Assembly: GCF_021155775.2 (NCBI RefSeq)
Contig: NC_060236.1
Location: 10,151,087 to 10,215,086, forward strand
DNA: 64,000 nucleotides
DNA from: Neodiprion pinetum
Taxonomy: Eukaryota; Arthropoda; Insecta; Hymenoptera; Diprionidae
Reading direction: 5' to 3'
Shown in pieces: positions 50,201 through 62,725 of the stretch. A program made the position numbers and the translations under genes. The notes below the pieces were generated by a model. That model was not told the DNA's origin, made no database searches, and worked only from the letters and a program-made list of their open reading frames with translations. The first letter of the stretch is position 1. Each line of letters opens with the position of its first letter.

Positions 50201-51258
50201 ACGATTTTGCACTGATTATCCGAAGAGCCACGCCAGTGTTTTTATTATTCAGAAAAAATTAACAGTATTCCGTTTTGATGAATGCATATTGAAAAAAAAA
50301 CTAATGTTATCGAATTTAAATACTATTATCTACACTTATTTTAAATTGATCGAATTCTAAAGTTTGAAGAGAAACTGAATTTCGACGAGACGACGAACCA
50401 CGAAAAACTTTCCCAACTTCAACGACTTCGTTCAGCCAATTGGACCTTCCCCTATTCTGAAGTTTTACAGGGTCAGAGGGACGGTTGGCCTTTCGGGGAT
50501 AATAACGATTTTCATCCCGGGGCATAAATTTATATCAGTCACCGTACATTAACGAATCGCATGGATCTTTCGAAATGGCTCTTCCTATAGGGACCGTGCA
50601 GTGGTGGTTGGATCCATTTCGTTAAATCCCCTCTTGGAATGCCGGATTTCTGCCTGCTCTCTCATGTCCCGCGAACGTGTGGAAGGCATTTACGCGTATT
50701 CAGAGCTATCACACACGGTGGATGCATGTGTGCGTGGGTATTTATATACTTTTAGATCTACCCCTCGGTTTGGCCGCGGGTCGACCGTGTATCGCCAAGC
50801 GCCAGGGTGTCTTCGGATGGCCGGCTGGCGCCGGATTTATATCTACCCCATAGCCGGTATTCTCCGTGACGAGATAGGCAGTCGACGCCAAGGGCCATTG
50901 CATCGGTAAGCGAGACTCGGAAGGAAGGAAAAGTGGTGCTCTTGGAGTAAAGGAGAAAGAAATACCCAGACTCATCGTGCCGAAAATTTTTTGAATGGCC
51001 CTTAGGAAACTTCTTTCACGGAACAAGCAAGATCGCATATCGCTGTCATTGTTAATGTAGACTTTTCACCTACCGTAAAACCAGCAGTATTTCTCGCCGA
51101 AACGTGGTCTGAGGAATATGAGTCCAGGTTGTTCCGGCAGATTGTCAAGCAGTGCCGCTAAACCGGCTATAAAGAGAGGACCGCCCCAAGCGTAACAGGC
51201 GTACACCCTAAGCCTCAAAATTTCCTGGCCCTTTTCCAGACTCGCCGGCCTCAAGTCT
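32280..51258 (-). CDS. Methuselah-like class B GPCR, C-terminal part (5' end missing)
   Basis: Seven-helix receptor of the Methuselah group. Three minus-strand exons join in phase: 51074-51258 (TM4 and second extracellular loop, ending CWFY), 41291-41429 (TM5, FFGPVGILLTINVLLF), and 32280-32613 (TM6, MGVTWVVDLISW; TM7, NALQGVFIFAVVG; then a Ser/Thr/Asn-rich tail ending ETIC). Together they give about 218 residues. Junction codons split correctly (TAC G|GA, AG|A), and all donors and acceptors are GT-AG. The QG of TM7 and the loop-2 Cys-Trp are class B hallmarks. Introns are 8.7 and 9.6 kb. The 51258 end is an acceptor, so an upstream exon with TM1-3 and the ectodomain must exist. I did not find it, and it probably lies past the window. 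Ligand unknown. Confidence 0.85.
32614..41290. other. Intron of the Methuselah-like receptor (8.7 kb)
   Basis: No nested gene or well-formed element recognised. A/T-rich with several homopolymer T or A tracts (for example near 35580 and 38110). Scattered open frames are short, lack family motifs, and are consistent with chance. Confidence 0.5.
46306..46336. promoter_or_regulatory. Paired NRF-1/Ewg-like sites
   Basis: TGCGCATGCGC at 46306-46316 and GCACGCATGCGC at 46325-46336 both match the palindromic NRF-1 (insect Erect wing) consensus. They sit in a local GC-rich patch inside a long intron. A third match lies at 45723-45733. Whether a promoter is present is unknown. Confidence 0.35.
48190..48235. 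repeat. (GA)n purine microsatellite
   Basis: GAGAGGGAGGGAGG followed by GA repeats. In insects such tracts can bind GAGA factor, but no promoter is visible here. Confidence 0.85.
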
Positions 51259-54200
51259 CTGCAAGAGAAAAAGAAAACACTTTACTTCACCAGTTTATTC
51301 CGCATGACGGAGCGTGTCAACGTGTAGAAGGATAGAAAGATACAGAGGGAATTTCAATGAGAATTTGTTATTTAGTGAGTTCAAATGACTCACGTAGAGA
51401 ATCGAGGAGATTATCTAACGATCAGATTTGCTGTTTTTCTGGTCTCGTGTATCCGAAAGTACGTATCGCTAATTGATATGTTGAGCCAATGTTAGACGGT
51501 CTCCATAATATGGTGCGACTGTTTCGTTGAATTACGTGACCAGACTAGTAACGATTTAAGAAGATTATTTTACACCGGACGCAATTGTACGTGAATGACG
51601 TGTTTCATTCAACCGAGAAAATGGCATATTTAAAATTCACGTATAATTCTTGCAGTCTCAATCGAACTGCAAGCCAAGATGGATAAGGATTACCGTTTGG
51701 TGTTCTGTGATGTATACAACTGAAGTCGTAGGTATTAATTGGCTCATTAGTTTCGATCATTCATCTTGCCATTAGAAAGTTGTAGTGCCGATTTTTTGAT
51801 CTCTTTCTTGAAAGTGAGCCACGACCGACTGAGAGAATGTAGGGTGAGGACGTCATTAGGGATTTGGGTCTCCTGTAGTACGGATGTAAGACCTGCATCG
51901 ATCATGTGCGAGCTGGCTTTGCCAAGTGGGAGAGGTAATAAATAAGAGTGATGTTGGCATTAGCGTTAGTGACAGGTCGTTGCTACTCAGGTATAAGTGT
52001 ATACGTTATAGCATGTGGGCATGTACGCGGTTGTCAAGACGTCGCTTTATTTGGGACGGGACATGGCAGTGGTCATCGTCGCAGACGCCAGCGAATCACC
52101 ACCTTGAAATAAATGTCTGGATTAAAAATACTCTGTCGATGTCGTCCCTGTGCCGACTATAAAATCTTGGAGCTCTAAAAAATCAATGCCCCTGGTATAT
52201 GTATAGCAACAGTACGCTCTACGGGGCGGTTATCCACAACGTTCCCCTCAGCCAGAAGCTGATCGCATATTAAAATCGATCAATAGATGTATCACGTTTC
52301 TGACGCACAAGGAAAAGAAACTGCTTCTAGACGTTTATTGGATCATCGCATAATGGCGCTTGATCGGCCAGATCTGTATCGAGATTTTCTAAGCTGGGAA
52401 AAGGGCTCACTCGGTGACTACTTATAATACCAATGCAATATTGTAAGCAAAATTTAGTAGTTCCTAACTAGGTTCAAGTCACGCATAAGTACGACTTGCA
52501 CTGTAAAGACGATGCTATATTCCTTCATAACTTGACCAACTGAAATTACTTTTGTTACACTTCTTAGTAACGACAAATCAGTGAGACTGTAATATAGATT
52601 ATATCACTGGGCCAAGTAGGAAAATAGAATCACCTTAAGTCGTGTATCTCATTGAAGAATTTGTGAAATGCAGTATAAAAGATATGTGGCATTAGTTAGA
52701 GTTACAGAAGTCGTTACATATGATTTAAAGTCACCTGCAGATTTATATAATCATATGTCGGGTGAAGTTGTAGCCTGGTAATCCAATATCAATTATTGCA
52801 GCTTGGAATTAGGTACACAGACTGATTGAACTTGATTCTATATAAAAGCGTAATTTTTAGAAAATTCTACTCCGGCTTTTCAGTTTTTTACATGGTGTTA
52901 TGGTCAGGGTGGATGTCGGAGATTCGATAACGGGAGACAATGCGACGTCAATCAGTTGAAGCATCGTGTCGTATTCACCTCGCGACGCTGCGGTAATTTC
53001 CCACAGAATACCGATCAGCGTGAATGACGTCCGGAATTATGACGTCATTAAAACGGAGCTCGAACAATGACTACGGACACAGGTTTACGGTTATAATTAT
53101 TACTCGGCATGTTAGCACGACGAGACTGGGAAGGTGCTAGAAATTTTAACGGGTTTGAAATCATTCCATCGCCCCATCTCGGCGAGATCATAAACTGAAC
53201 CCAACAATGCGCTCGTAACGATCTAGTCGGTGAAATTTGTATCCAGAATCGAACCAGTTTAGGCCCATGAATTCTGAATGTTGCTTTGCAATACTACAGA
53301 TTTCGGAACCATGCCTAACTCTTGATACTTAAACCTTAATGATGGATACTTAGAATCTAGCAATCATCAAGATTATTGAGTAACAGGGTTCTACATCCTA
53401 GCTTTGTGAAATGACTTTGCTAAAAAAATGTATTATGATTCGTCAAAATTCCATATACGAAAAAACCAAGATGAATTTCGGGGAAATATTAAGAGACGTA
53501 ATATTGGAGAGCTTTTCGCCCTGCGGATGAAAGCGATGAGGGGTAGAGCATGGTTGGACTTGATACGCGTATCGATTGGGTATAGAATAATACACCAGTT
53601 GCGTTAAGTTTCGATGGATTAGGATAGGTTAGGATTAACGACACGAACTGTAAACGAGCTCAAGTGTGAGTTCCGTGGTGACAATTGCAGGATAGTGGCA
53701 GGAGGGCCCAGGTTCACTGTCGTTCGTGAGCATCGCGTGTCGCACGGAAGCGAATTTCTTTCAGCTCGATCTTGTGCGCGTTCTATACCCAGTGTGGAAC
53801 AGAAGCTGGTATAGAAAGGTATCACATAACGTACCGTTACGTCGTCGTAGTGCTTCCATCCTTCGGGTTAGGCTGAATTTACAACGACTGTCAACGAGTC
53901 TCATTCCACAGTCTCATTAAGATCCGGTTTTGGGCCAATCTCTTATCAAAGGATGAAAATCGAGGAAGATGATCGTGATGGGTAAATTACGAATTCGACT
54001 TGAGTCGGTGTGAACGAAAGAATGTTTAAGTTCTGGAGCCGGATCCCGCAGTGTGAATTCTACTGCAGCCACTGAACGCGAATGCGGGAACAAAGCGAGT
54101 GCAAACTCGTTTCACCAGATTGAAGGATACTTGGAACCGTGAGGTCACGAGAGCTCGATGGGATAATAGGTGAGAGGGTCGCAGGAGAGGGTTGAAGCGG

Positions 54201-57200
54201 AGATTTGCGCGCGGCAAGAAACTGTCCGCGAAATTGTACAGAGCGTCATAAGAATGTTTGGAATTAAAATTTTTACCCTTTGAGCAACGTAAAATATTCA
54301 AACCGAGTTCTACGATGCCTTTAGGGACTCCCTATCCCCCGGACAGGAGCTCTCCAAAGTCCTCGAGACGGTTCTACAGTCCAAACAAACGGCTTCGAAT
54401 CCGGAGTAAAGAGCGCCAAGGGAGTTGACGGTTGTCTCTGACAAGTGGTCATTTGTTGATGAAGGGAAAGGACGCTTAGCCGTGAAACTCGGAGGACTCA
54501 GACTGGGAGACTGATCATCAAATCGGTGCTAGATTTTGGAACGGGGAACACGTCGGTGTCCTTTGTGATGTGATAATGGCCTCTTGTTGTTTTCGAGGAA
54601 CACTTCGTAACACGATCCTTCAACAGGATTGCTAAGCATCCAATGAAACCTACAATGACAGTGAGCGAAGCTTGTGAAGGACAGCAATCTGCAGGTACGA
54701 ATGAAAAGGTCATAGTTACGCGGACTTCTCTAAGCCGTACTATAATTACAGTACGTGAACTAGGTACAACCTGGTCTAACTGGCTGCAAGCATATCTTTT
54801 GCGGTACGCTATCTGCGCGTGATTGGTCGTATCGATTTAAGTTGTGGTTAACCAGACTACCATGAAGAGTCGACGCTACTACATTCTAATGTACCGTGGA
54901 GTAATTATTTATAACACAGGGATTACTTTCACATATTACCTACATTTTTTGTTGCATTTCTCAATTGAGAGTTCTAGATTTGAATTTTTTTCAAAGTAAC
55001 ATTTTGACGTTCACAGTTCTTGACGACACTAATTCTTCAATTATGGCGTAGCTGGTGGTTCTATACATGCACGTTGGAGATGAACATGAATGCATATACT
55101 AAACGAAAGTGTGTCCATAACTCAATGTTTGTAAATATTTTTTTGATTTGTAGATCGCGTCATGTTTAATACACCGTAGTGCAAATGCAGACTTGCGAAA
55201 CTGCTGTGTCTTGAAAAAATCTAACTTCTATGAATTTGATGCACACAGTACATACGAGACTTCTTGGGTAGCTCACAGCTCGTCCTTGACAGTCGGAGGA
55301 CAAGGACATTCTCGAATCATTAAACCGCAACACACGACCTTTCCGAGCGGCATGCTCAGAGAAGACGGAATAAATTTTCATAGGATGTACATGTATAGGT
55401 GTAGCGGCAGCCTCTCTCGGACGTGGAAGACCAGAATCTATACTCCGCGTGTATATTGTACACTCAACGACTCTTGAAGGTTTCCCATTTGCGAAGAAGC
55501 GGAATGTGCGTTTTATACTACTGCACTTACGGTAGTCCCAGCATCTTGTGTAAAAACGTTGAAGTATAAGCTATAAGTATATGAGTGGTAACGAGGGCTG
55601 ATGGCAGAGCAAGAAGTGCAGGGTTTAAAAAAAAAACGTCGGAAAAAGGATGGAAAAAACAACATGAACTGACTGCATGGCGTGGCGGCGTTTTTTAGCC
55701 GTGTAATTATTTACCTTATAAATACATTCCATATTGTCACTTATTTTTCCGATCTTACTCATCTTCTTCCTGCAGTTATCTACGCGTTTGGCATTGCGCA
55801 AAATTCCACTTTGACTTTTCCATGCCAGTGCTCGTTGCGAACGCGCTGGATTAAAAGACGAGGGAAAATTCATATTGTATGGATCACATACAGTATTATA
55901 CACGCACGGAGTAAGATCAGGCGACTTCTTTTCTTTCAAGATAGAAATCATATTTCAGATGTGCTGCACGAAGAATACTTACATTCGTGAAAAAATGTCC
56001 GTAGACAATTTCTGTTCAAACTCTGTCCAAGGATTTCATTGCCGCCTTTGGAAGATACGATTCTATGAATAAAGTCGAAGCATAATGCGCCTCATTAAAT
56101 CCAAAGTAGCGACTTATAACTTGGCGCCTGCACTCGTGGAGGCTTAGGTTCAAGGGGGGAGTCTGCACGTTCCTGACGTGGCATTACAGAGGATTTGGAT
56201 AGGAATGAAAGCCTGGCGTAGGGATTATTATACCCCGAACAAATCATTGCAACCGAACGGCTGGAAAAGACCCGGCAAGTTCAGGTCCCCCGGATCCATT
56301 GTCGACCGTATATCTTTACAAAACTGTATTATATATATTCACCAGTTCCGAATCCTCACCCCGTAAGGTCTTATTCCGCTGGGGGATCTTCCCGCATCGG
56401 GATTTATTTGACGGTCGCACTGCATCATATTTCAGTTTAATGAAAACCTTTTCTTCCTTATGAAAAGAGCCCATCTGCTGATGCTCGACGGCCGTTCGAA
56501 GCGAATCTTTATTCATAGGACTCGCCTTTTTCCTAATGACAAACGGACAAGTCTTCGACTAACAACGTCCCGTTTCTCTTATACGACAACCTCAATTACC
56601 GATTCTGTACCCAGACCCGCGGTTGCCGAGTAACCTTGGTTTAAAAATACGCGAACCCATCTCTCAGCACATGGTCTGAAAATTCGCGCGTGCTTGCAGA
56701 CTGCAGCCACAAATGGACCACTCGAAAAGCAGGTTGTGGATCGTAGGAAACGGATAGCAGGCTTTCTGCGTCTATGTTTGTAGTACGCAATGCAGAAAGC
56801 TACACGCGATTGCGGCACAGCAAGCGGACGCGAGAGCTGTGATGTGAAAGTGTTCCAGGAAGCAGAGGAACGCCTGCAGACAGTAGACTGGTTCAAAAAG
56901 CGACGAGAACGTTTCAAGCCGGACAAATACCCCATTCATTCATTGGCGCGAGTCAAAAGGTAATGCGCTTTTAAGTAGATGAAATTAATGCACTGAAGTT
57001 GCGAAGACGAGTCGTTGGAGATGCTCGTCTGCTTTCTGCTGCTGCCGTGCTGGCGCGATCTCGTGTCTGGGACTGCGATTAATTCCTCTCTTGCATTCAG
57101 AGCGGTTTAATGTATTCCTCAAGTCTCTAAGGTCGCCGTATTACACGTTACTGGCGGGCTATTCTGCATCCGCGGCGAAGTTGCTTATAATTACGCTGAT

Positions 57201-58203
57201 TATGTCAACGATACATGTTCATCGGCCTTGCGTCTTGGAACAAAACCGAATAGACAACTAAGCTACGCGTGGTACGCAAACAATTCCAAGATACGGAAAG
57301 ATGCGGGAGGAAAAGGATTCTTTGAATGTATATAAAATTGAGTCTGAAAAATTAAGTTCACATACCATCAATCTCATTAGAATCTAATCAGAGTTGAAAC
57401 AATTTACTGGTAAAACCTTTTTCTACATTTTTTATATATCATCTATGATCCAACTATTCAAATTTTGATTTATTCATTTCCATTAATTTCTATTACAATA
57501 GACATGTTTTTTTTTTTCATTCGTGGTCACTGTCATTGGGGCAAATAAGATTGCTTGAGCTTAATTAAACGGTGCTTCATCTTTTCTCAACTTTTGATGT
57601 GGACTATAGATAGGTGTAATTCTACCTCGATATAGTGCATTACTGAAACCCTCATACGGGCCCCGAATTTGATTTCTTATGAATAATAGTTTTTGGAATG
57701 ACAGGCAACTTTTTGACCATCGGTATTGAAACGACCCTCTTCTAAGCAATATTTTATCATTAATTGGCGCGTGTGGCTCAATCACACAGGTCCTTTCTAC
57801 AGACTTGAAATCACAAGGACGGGGTGTTTTTTACAGCGGTACCGTCCTTTGTGCCTTTGCATTCACAAGTTCTAGGCAGTCGTTGAATATTAATAAGCTA
57901 CCAGTCACGCTGGCGCGAGCGAAGGGTTCTTCTTGCTCCAATGTACAACGCGATATGTATGTACATGCATCGATCGGAACAGCTACCCCACAACCTTAAA
58001 TTGCATAAATGTATGCGTCGCGTCTCATATAAAGTCGTTCAAGTTCCCGACAAAGACCAATTTTGTAGAGCCAACATGTACATCTTTCGAGATTTTGTGT
58101 TATTCCAGGCAGCATTTTATTACCTTCTATTACATCTAGAGGTCGAGTTTTCTCATAACTATCCATGCACAGATGTTGCAACACTAACCGGCAAGAAATG
58201 CAT

Positions 58204-58250
58204 ACATATATATATATATATATATATTTGTAAATATATATATATATTTA
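58204..58250. repeat. (TA)n microsatellite
   Basis: Alternating TA tract with one interruption (TTTGTAAA). Confidence 0.9.
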
Positions 58251-59257
58251 TGACTCTGGAATGAGGTGTCGAGCGGTTATATAAGCAGTTTCTGCGCAAA
58301 AATTATGTAGTAGCGCAGGAAATATTGAGCAACGCTTTTACGCTTTTACGCTTTTTGTCGGTTTTCAAAAAGGTTTCATCATTCTATACTTTCATACTTA
58401 TTTAACGATACAGAGAACCGCTCTCAAGTTTTGATTTTGATTATCCTGGAATGAGACCGCATCTTACTTCAACTCACAAAATGGTCCTAAATTTCCTGAC
58501 ATGATATTATGCCATAATCTTCCGTCATTGAGTATTTAATTGGCTAAAAAATACTTCGAAACCAATTCATACTGCTATTCAATTATAATAGGTCAGGGTA
58601 TTTTACTAATGAATTCTGAAAATTTCAAAACCGTAGAATCGTCACAGAAAACGAGTTATAAGCGTTAGTTTTTTTTCAGTGCCCTGATTTATGAACAACT
58701 AATTCCAGTACTGATTAGTTTAAATTTCAATTAGATTTAATACTAAAAAGAAGTAAAGTCTACGCAAAACGGTTTGGCAACTCTGTCATCGTCTATCATA
58801 ACACTTCTCCATTTAAATAGTAGCCTAATTTTGAATCAATAATTGTTAGAAATTGGACGTTGAAAAAACAAGTAAGTAAATAGATGAATGAAAAGAAGAA
58901 TATTGAAAAATAATCATGAATTTGATATTAGTATTCTCATTAAAAAGTTTTTGATTTTTTGATGTAAGCATGGGGGTTAAATGGAGAATATATACACAAA
59001 ATCTAAAGTGACGATTTTTTCCTCGCGAAAATTGTGATAAGTAAAAAAAGCATGCGTTCAAGCTATATTTATCGTCCCACTTAAACGATTTTGATAAAAT
59101 AACTTGAACAGAAACAAGTAGAAAACATTAGGATAAATACTATCTTTGTTAAAATAAAACATAGACAACAATGTACAAAGGAGATGGCTGAATTGCATAA
59201 GAAAACGAGGTCACGAGGTGGCATGGTGCACGCCTATTTTGTGTTTTGGCCAACGAA

Positions 59258-59265
59258 TATATAAA
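59258..59265 (+). promoter_or_regulatory. TATA-like sequence
   Basis: TATATAAA followed by a pyrimidine-rich, less AT-rich stretch. About 260 bp downstream a short frame, 59528-59679, begins with an ATG and a Gly/Ser-rich run. Without transcript data this may be chance. Confidence 0.2.
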
Positions 59266-59783
59266 CCAGGAGTATCGTTCGTTTTTCTTTCCGTGCATTC
59301 AACGGCGATTAGCCCGTCTTCGAGTCGTCTTATCGTGCGAGGTGAAACAGCAACAATTGTTGCCTCGCATCGCGCGTTGGAACCGCTGCGTGGTAGCGAT
59401 GAAGTAAACTCATTCCGGTCACGTACTCCTTCATTGGAGCAGCCGATCGGACTGTCCATTTAATTGCGCCTTTGAACTCTGTTGGTATAAGTGACGTGGC
59501 TAGTCACAGAAGATCCTTTCACGCTTATGGGATACTCCCGCGGAGGTGGAAGTGGAGGCGGAGGCGGAGAAGCCGCACTATGTGCAGACGGTCGTTGCAG
59601 AGGTCAACCACAGCGGATGTTATCCGATTTTTCACGCAGCCGTATGAAGCCTCCTGACGCCTACGCTGCTTTTAGATGATATTTCTGAACCTCCCACTTA
59701 TGGAATCGGTAATACACTCGAATCTATCAGAGGCTGGATAGTTAAAATATTCGAATACTGCTGTCCGACTATTTTCACGCGAT

Positions 59784-60376
59784 TAGTCCAGTCAAAATAG
59801 GTCTGAATTAAAAATACTCAGGATATAGGGGTTTTTGATCTTCACGAACTTAAATCTCAAGTCATTTTTGAGCTGCATAGCCGGCGTTTCGAGAAAACAG
59901 CAAAATTTGACGTTTTTTGCGTGTTTCTCAAAAACTGCTATCGATGGGTAAAAAATGAGTTGACCATCGTGGGGAACGGAAAATTCTACATCGAATTATG
60001 CCCGCGCATGTCGGAAACGGAGTCGGATTAACCAATTAAGAAAACCGGAATTAGTGTACCAAAATTCCCCAGATGGCATCGATAAGTAGGATTTCTGTTT
60101 TCTTAATTTGTTATTCGACTCCGTTTTCGACGTGTGAGGACATAATTCGATGTAGAATTTCCCGCACTACGCGATGGTCAAGACATCTTTCATCTATAGA
60201 TAGTAGTTTTTGAGGACAACGCAAAAAGCACCATATATTGCTGTTTTATCGAGACGCCGGCTATGCAGCTTAAAAATGACTACAGATCTGAGTTCCTGAA
60301 GGTCGAAAACCCCTATACACAAAAATGCAGCCATATCCTGAATATTTTCAAGTCAGACCTAGGTCAACTGGACTAG
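59784..60376. mobile_element. Long foldback element, arms ~270-285 bp
   Basis: The left arm (59784-60050) and right arm (60091-60376) are inverse copies over almost their full length, with a loop of only about 40 bp. Shared blocks from outside in include TAGTCCAGT, AGGTCTGA, GCTGCATAGCCGGCGT, TTCTACATCGAATTATG and AATTAAGAAAAC. The right arm has one extra block of about 20 bp near its outer end. No coding capacity and no clear target duplication. Confidence 0.85.
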
Positions 60377-62124
60377 CATACAGAATTTGTACACATAGGT
60401 ATATTGGCCCGAGAATGCAGCACATTACTCAACTCAATTGCTACTCAACATTGTAAAGAAATGTGATTTTGACAGTCAGTGCTTGATTGAGTTAATGCTG
60501 CGTAAAAAATAAAGGCTTTTCAAAATGTCCATTAACGACCATCCACTGTAGTCCATCAAAGAGTGTATCACGAATGTTCAAACGCTTGATTTAACTTTAC
60601 TGCAAAGGTTTAAGCTTCGGGTATGAGATTTCTAAGCGATTCATTTCACCCGTAACTTCGATACCTTTGCATATGGATTTGATTAAAATTGGCCGCAGGG
60701 TGGCGAATCCTGAGAGTCTGGCTAGCCTTCCCGATATTCAAATCAGCACTTGACCATTTCTGCATGCACCATGGCTCTTGGCATCAGCTGACCAAATGCG
60801 AGGAGCGTTGAAAGAAGATTCTTCTCGGTGATTTCCCTCTCTCTTTGCAACGTAAGCTTATCTTGTGCTCAATCTTTCGCAAGAGGTCGCAGCCAAATTG
60901 AAAATTTATAGCAGTTGAAAAATTCTCGCAGGATTTTCGCAGAAATTCAATAGATGGGTAGCAGCTTAGTTATAGGGAATTGTTACATCACACTAATGGA
61001 ATTTTATGAGGGGTATTAGCGCGTGAGATTGAAAAAGTGCGCCCACTCGCAATGGCAGCAATTTTGCACGTATATTATATATTGAAGTAAATAATTGAGT
61101 TGTGATGTCACCGGACAGACTTAGATCAAGTGCTGAGCATTGATTTGCTCACCGAATATTATACTCTGAAATGATTTCATGAGTGTAAATAGTATCGATA
61201 GAAGTTTAATTTGTAAAAAAAAGAAACAAGACGGTTTAACATAATATTATGACTGTAAATGAATAATGATTTTCAATAAAGCTATTCGTACCGTATACTC
61301 TTTACTGATACATATTTTAGGATGTTAAATTTTGCAACGGGGCAGGATAAAGATTAGGCCTCGAGAATACAATAAAGATTAATAAATATTTCAGTACAGT
61401 ATGCGCTTTTATGTGTCTTTCTTAACTGTACCTATCCAACATGCGATAAATAATAATTCCCACCTTCAGTCATTGCTACAGATTACTCCGAAACTATCGC
61501 TTCACCACAATTTTCAGGTTCTCATATGAGATGAATTTTTGATAATATCGACAATTTTCAATAGTTATACAAATAAAGTTTTCGAAGAGTACACAGACAG
61601 AACAAAATTGAAAAAGTTGCAAAAGCCTCGTGATGACTTTTCCAGTTTTTTAAGCATATTCGCGAGTACCCCGATTTACTCAATTTCCATTTTGTGTATG
61701 AACACTGTCCACATTTTATCAATATTAAATGTTTGCTCGAGTCATTCACATATGCGGGAGGGAAAGCGTACAGTTTTACTCGATTTTACCAACAAAAATT
61801 CTACATGCTCGCGATATTAAATTTGCGATCTCTATTAGCCGGGTTTAGCTACCGACCCGCGAAGCGCGCGAGCAAGGGCTTCGTCGCTCACAATCAGAGA
61901 GTAATTAACAGAGTTACCACACGAAAGCTAATCAATTGCCAGCAAAGCCAGCGTGTAGGTGTATAGACCGACCAGGAAATATTAATTACTGTTTGGTCAG
62001 AGCTGAGGCATTATATACGGTTGCTATTGACGTGCTTCGATCAAAAGTTCATTATGAAGAATTCTGAATTCGGAAGCCACGGGGCTACGTATTTCTGACT
62101 TTCCGTGGAAAGTCTGGCGACTTG
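60377..62124. other. Gene-free stretch between two foldback elements
   Basis: No supportable gene. The patch at 61856-61890 is related in sequence to the GC palindromes at 18.1 kb. Confidence 0.4.
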
Positions 62125-62725
62125 GGGGGGGGTTGAATTTCCGAATTTCAAAATTTCCGAAAGCTCAAAATTCCGAATTTTTGGTTACGTAACTTGAACT
62201 GAAGAAATCAAACTTTGACGAAACATCAAAGTTTTGAATGGTCTGAAACCCAACGCTCAAAGTTCCGAAAGTGCAGAGTTCCGAAGGGGCATAACTCCGA
62301 CACGTTAAAGTTCCGAAAGTGCGACAATGAGAAAATTTGAATCTGAAACATCGAAATTCTGAATGATCAAAGATTTTCAGTTCTGTGAATTTCTGGGTTG
62401 GTGAAATTTCACCACTTCGATATTTCTTGGTTTTGCATCCTGGTCGTACTAATTTTCGTTTTCTCTTTCATTTTTTACACCCACTCATTGAGAAAACTAT
62501 ACTGTGTAAGTACATTTTAATTTTCGGAATTTTGCTCTATCGTAACGTGAATTTTCAGAATCTTACATTTCGGAACTTTGAGTCGTCGGGTTTCGAACCA
62601 TTCGAATTTGATCTTTCGTTAGAGTTTGATTTCTTCACTTCGAGTCTAGCCACCAAAAATTTCGGTTTTTGGCATTTTCGAAACTTTTCAAATTCGGAAC
62701 TTCAACGCCGCCCCATTCGAGTGAA
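62125..62725. mobile_element. Foldback element built of TTCCGAA words
   Basis: The left arm (about 62131-62300) and right arm (about 62560-62715) align in inverse orientation over about 150 bp. Shared blocks include GTTGAA, GAAGAAATCAAAC, CGAAACCC/TGAAACCC and CTCAAAGTTCCGAAA. The word AAAGTTCCGAAAGTGC is repeated inside the left arm, so the arms are themselves made of short direct repeats. Non-coding; the open frame at 62385-62747 runs through it. Confidence 0.75.

Larger units (their letters stand above)
41430..51073. other. Intron of the Methuselah-like receptor (9.6 kb)
   Basis: No nested gene recognised. It holds a GA microsatellite, an 18-bp perfect palindrome at 45857-45874 and NRF-1-like sites at about 45723 and 46306-46336. 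Confidence 0.5.
51259..59783. other. Probable upstream intron of the receptor
   Basis: No exon encoding TM1-3 or a Methuselah ectodomain was found on the minus strand, and no independent gene on either strand. Contains a TA microsatellite and a TATA-like patch listed separately. Confidence 0.4.

Noticed and set aside
54498..54713. Minus-strand frame with a hydrophobic stretch, considered as TM1 of the receptor
   Set aside because: No Methuselah TM1-3 motifs, no FFWL-type TM3 signature and no suitable splice sites.
56579..56935. 118-codon minus-strand frame
   Set aside because: The longest unexplained frame in this region, but Arg/Ser-rich without motifs or splice context.
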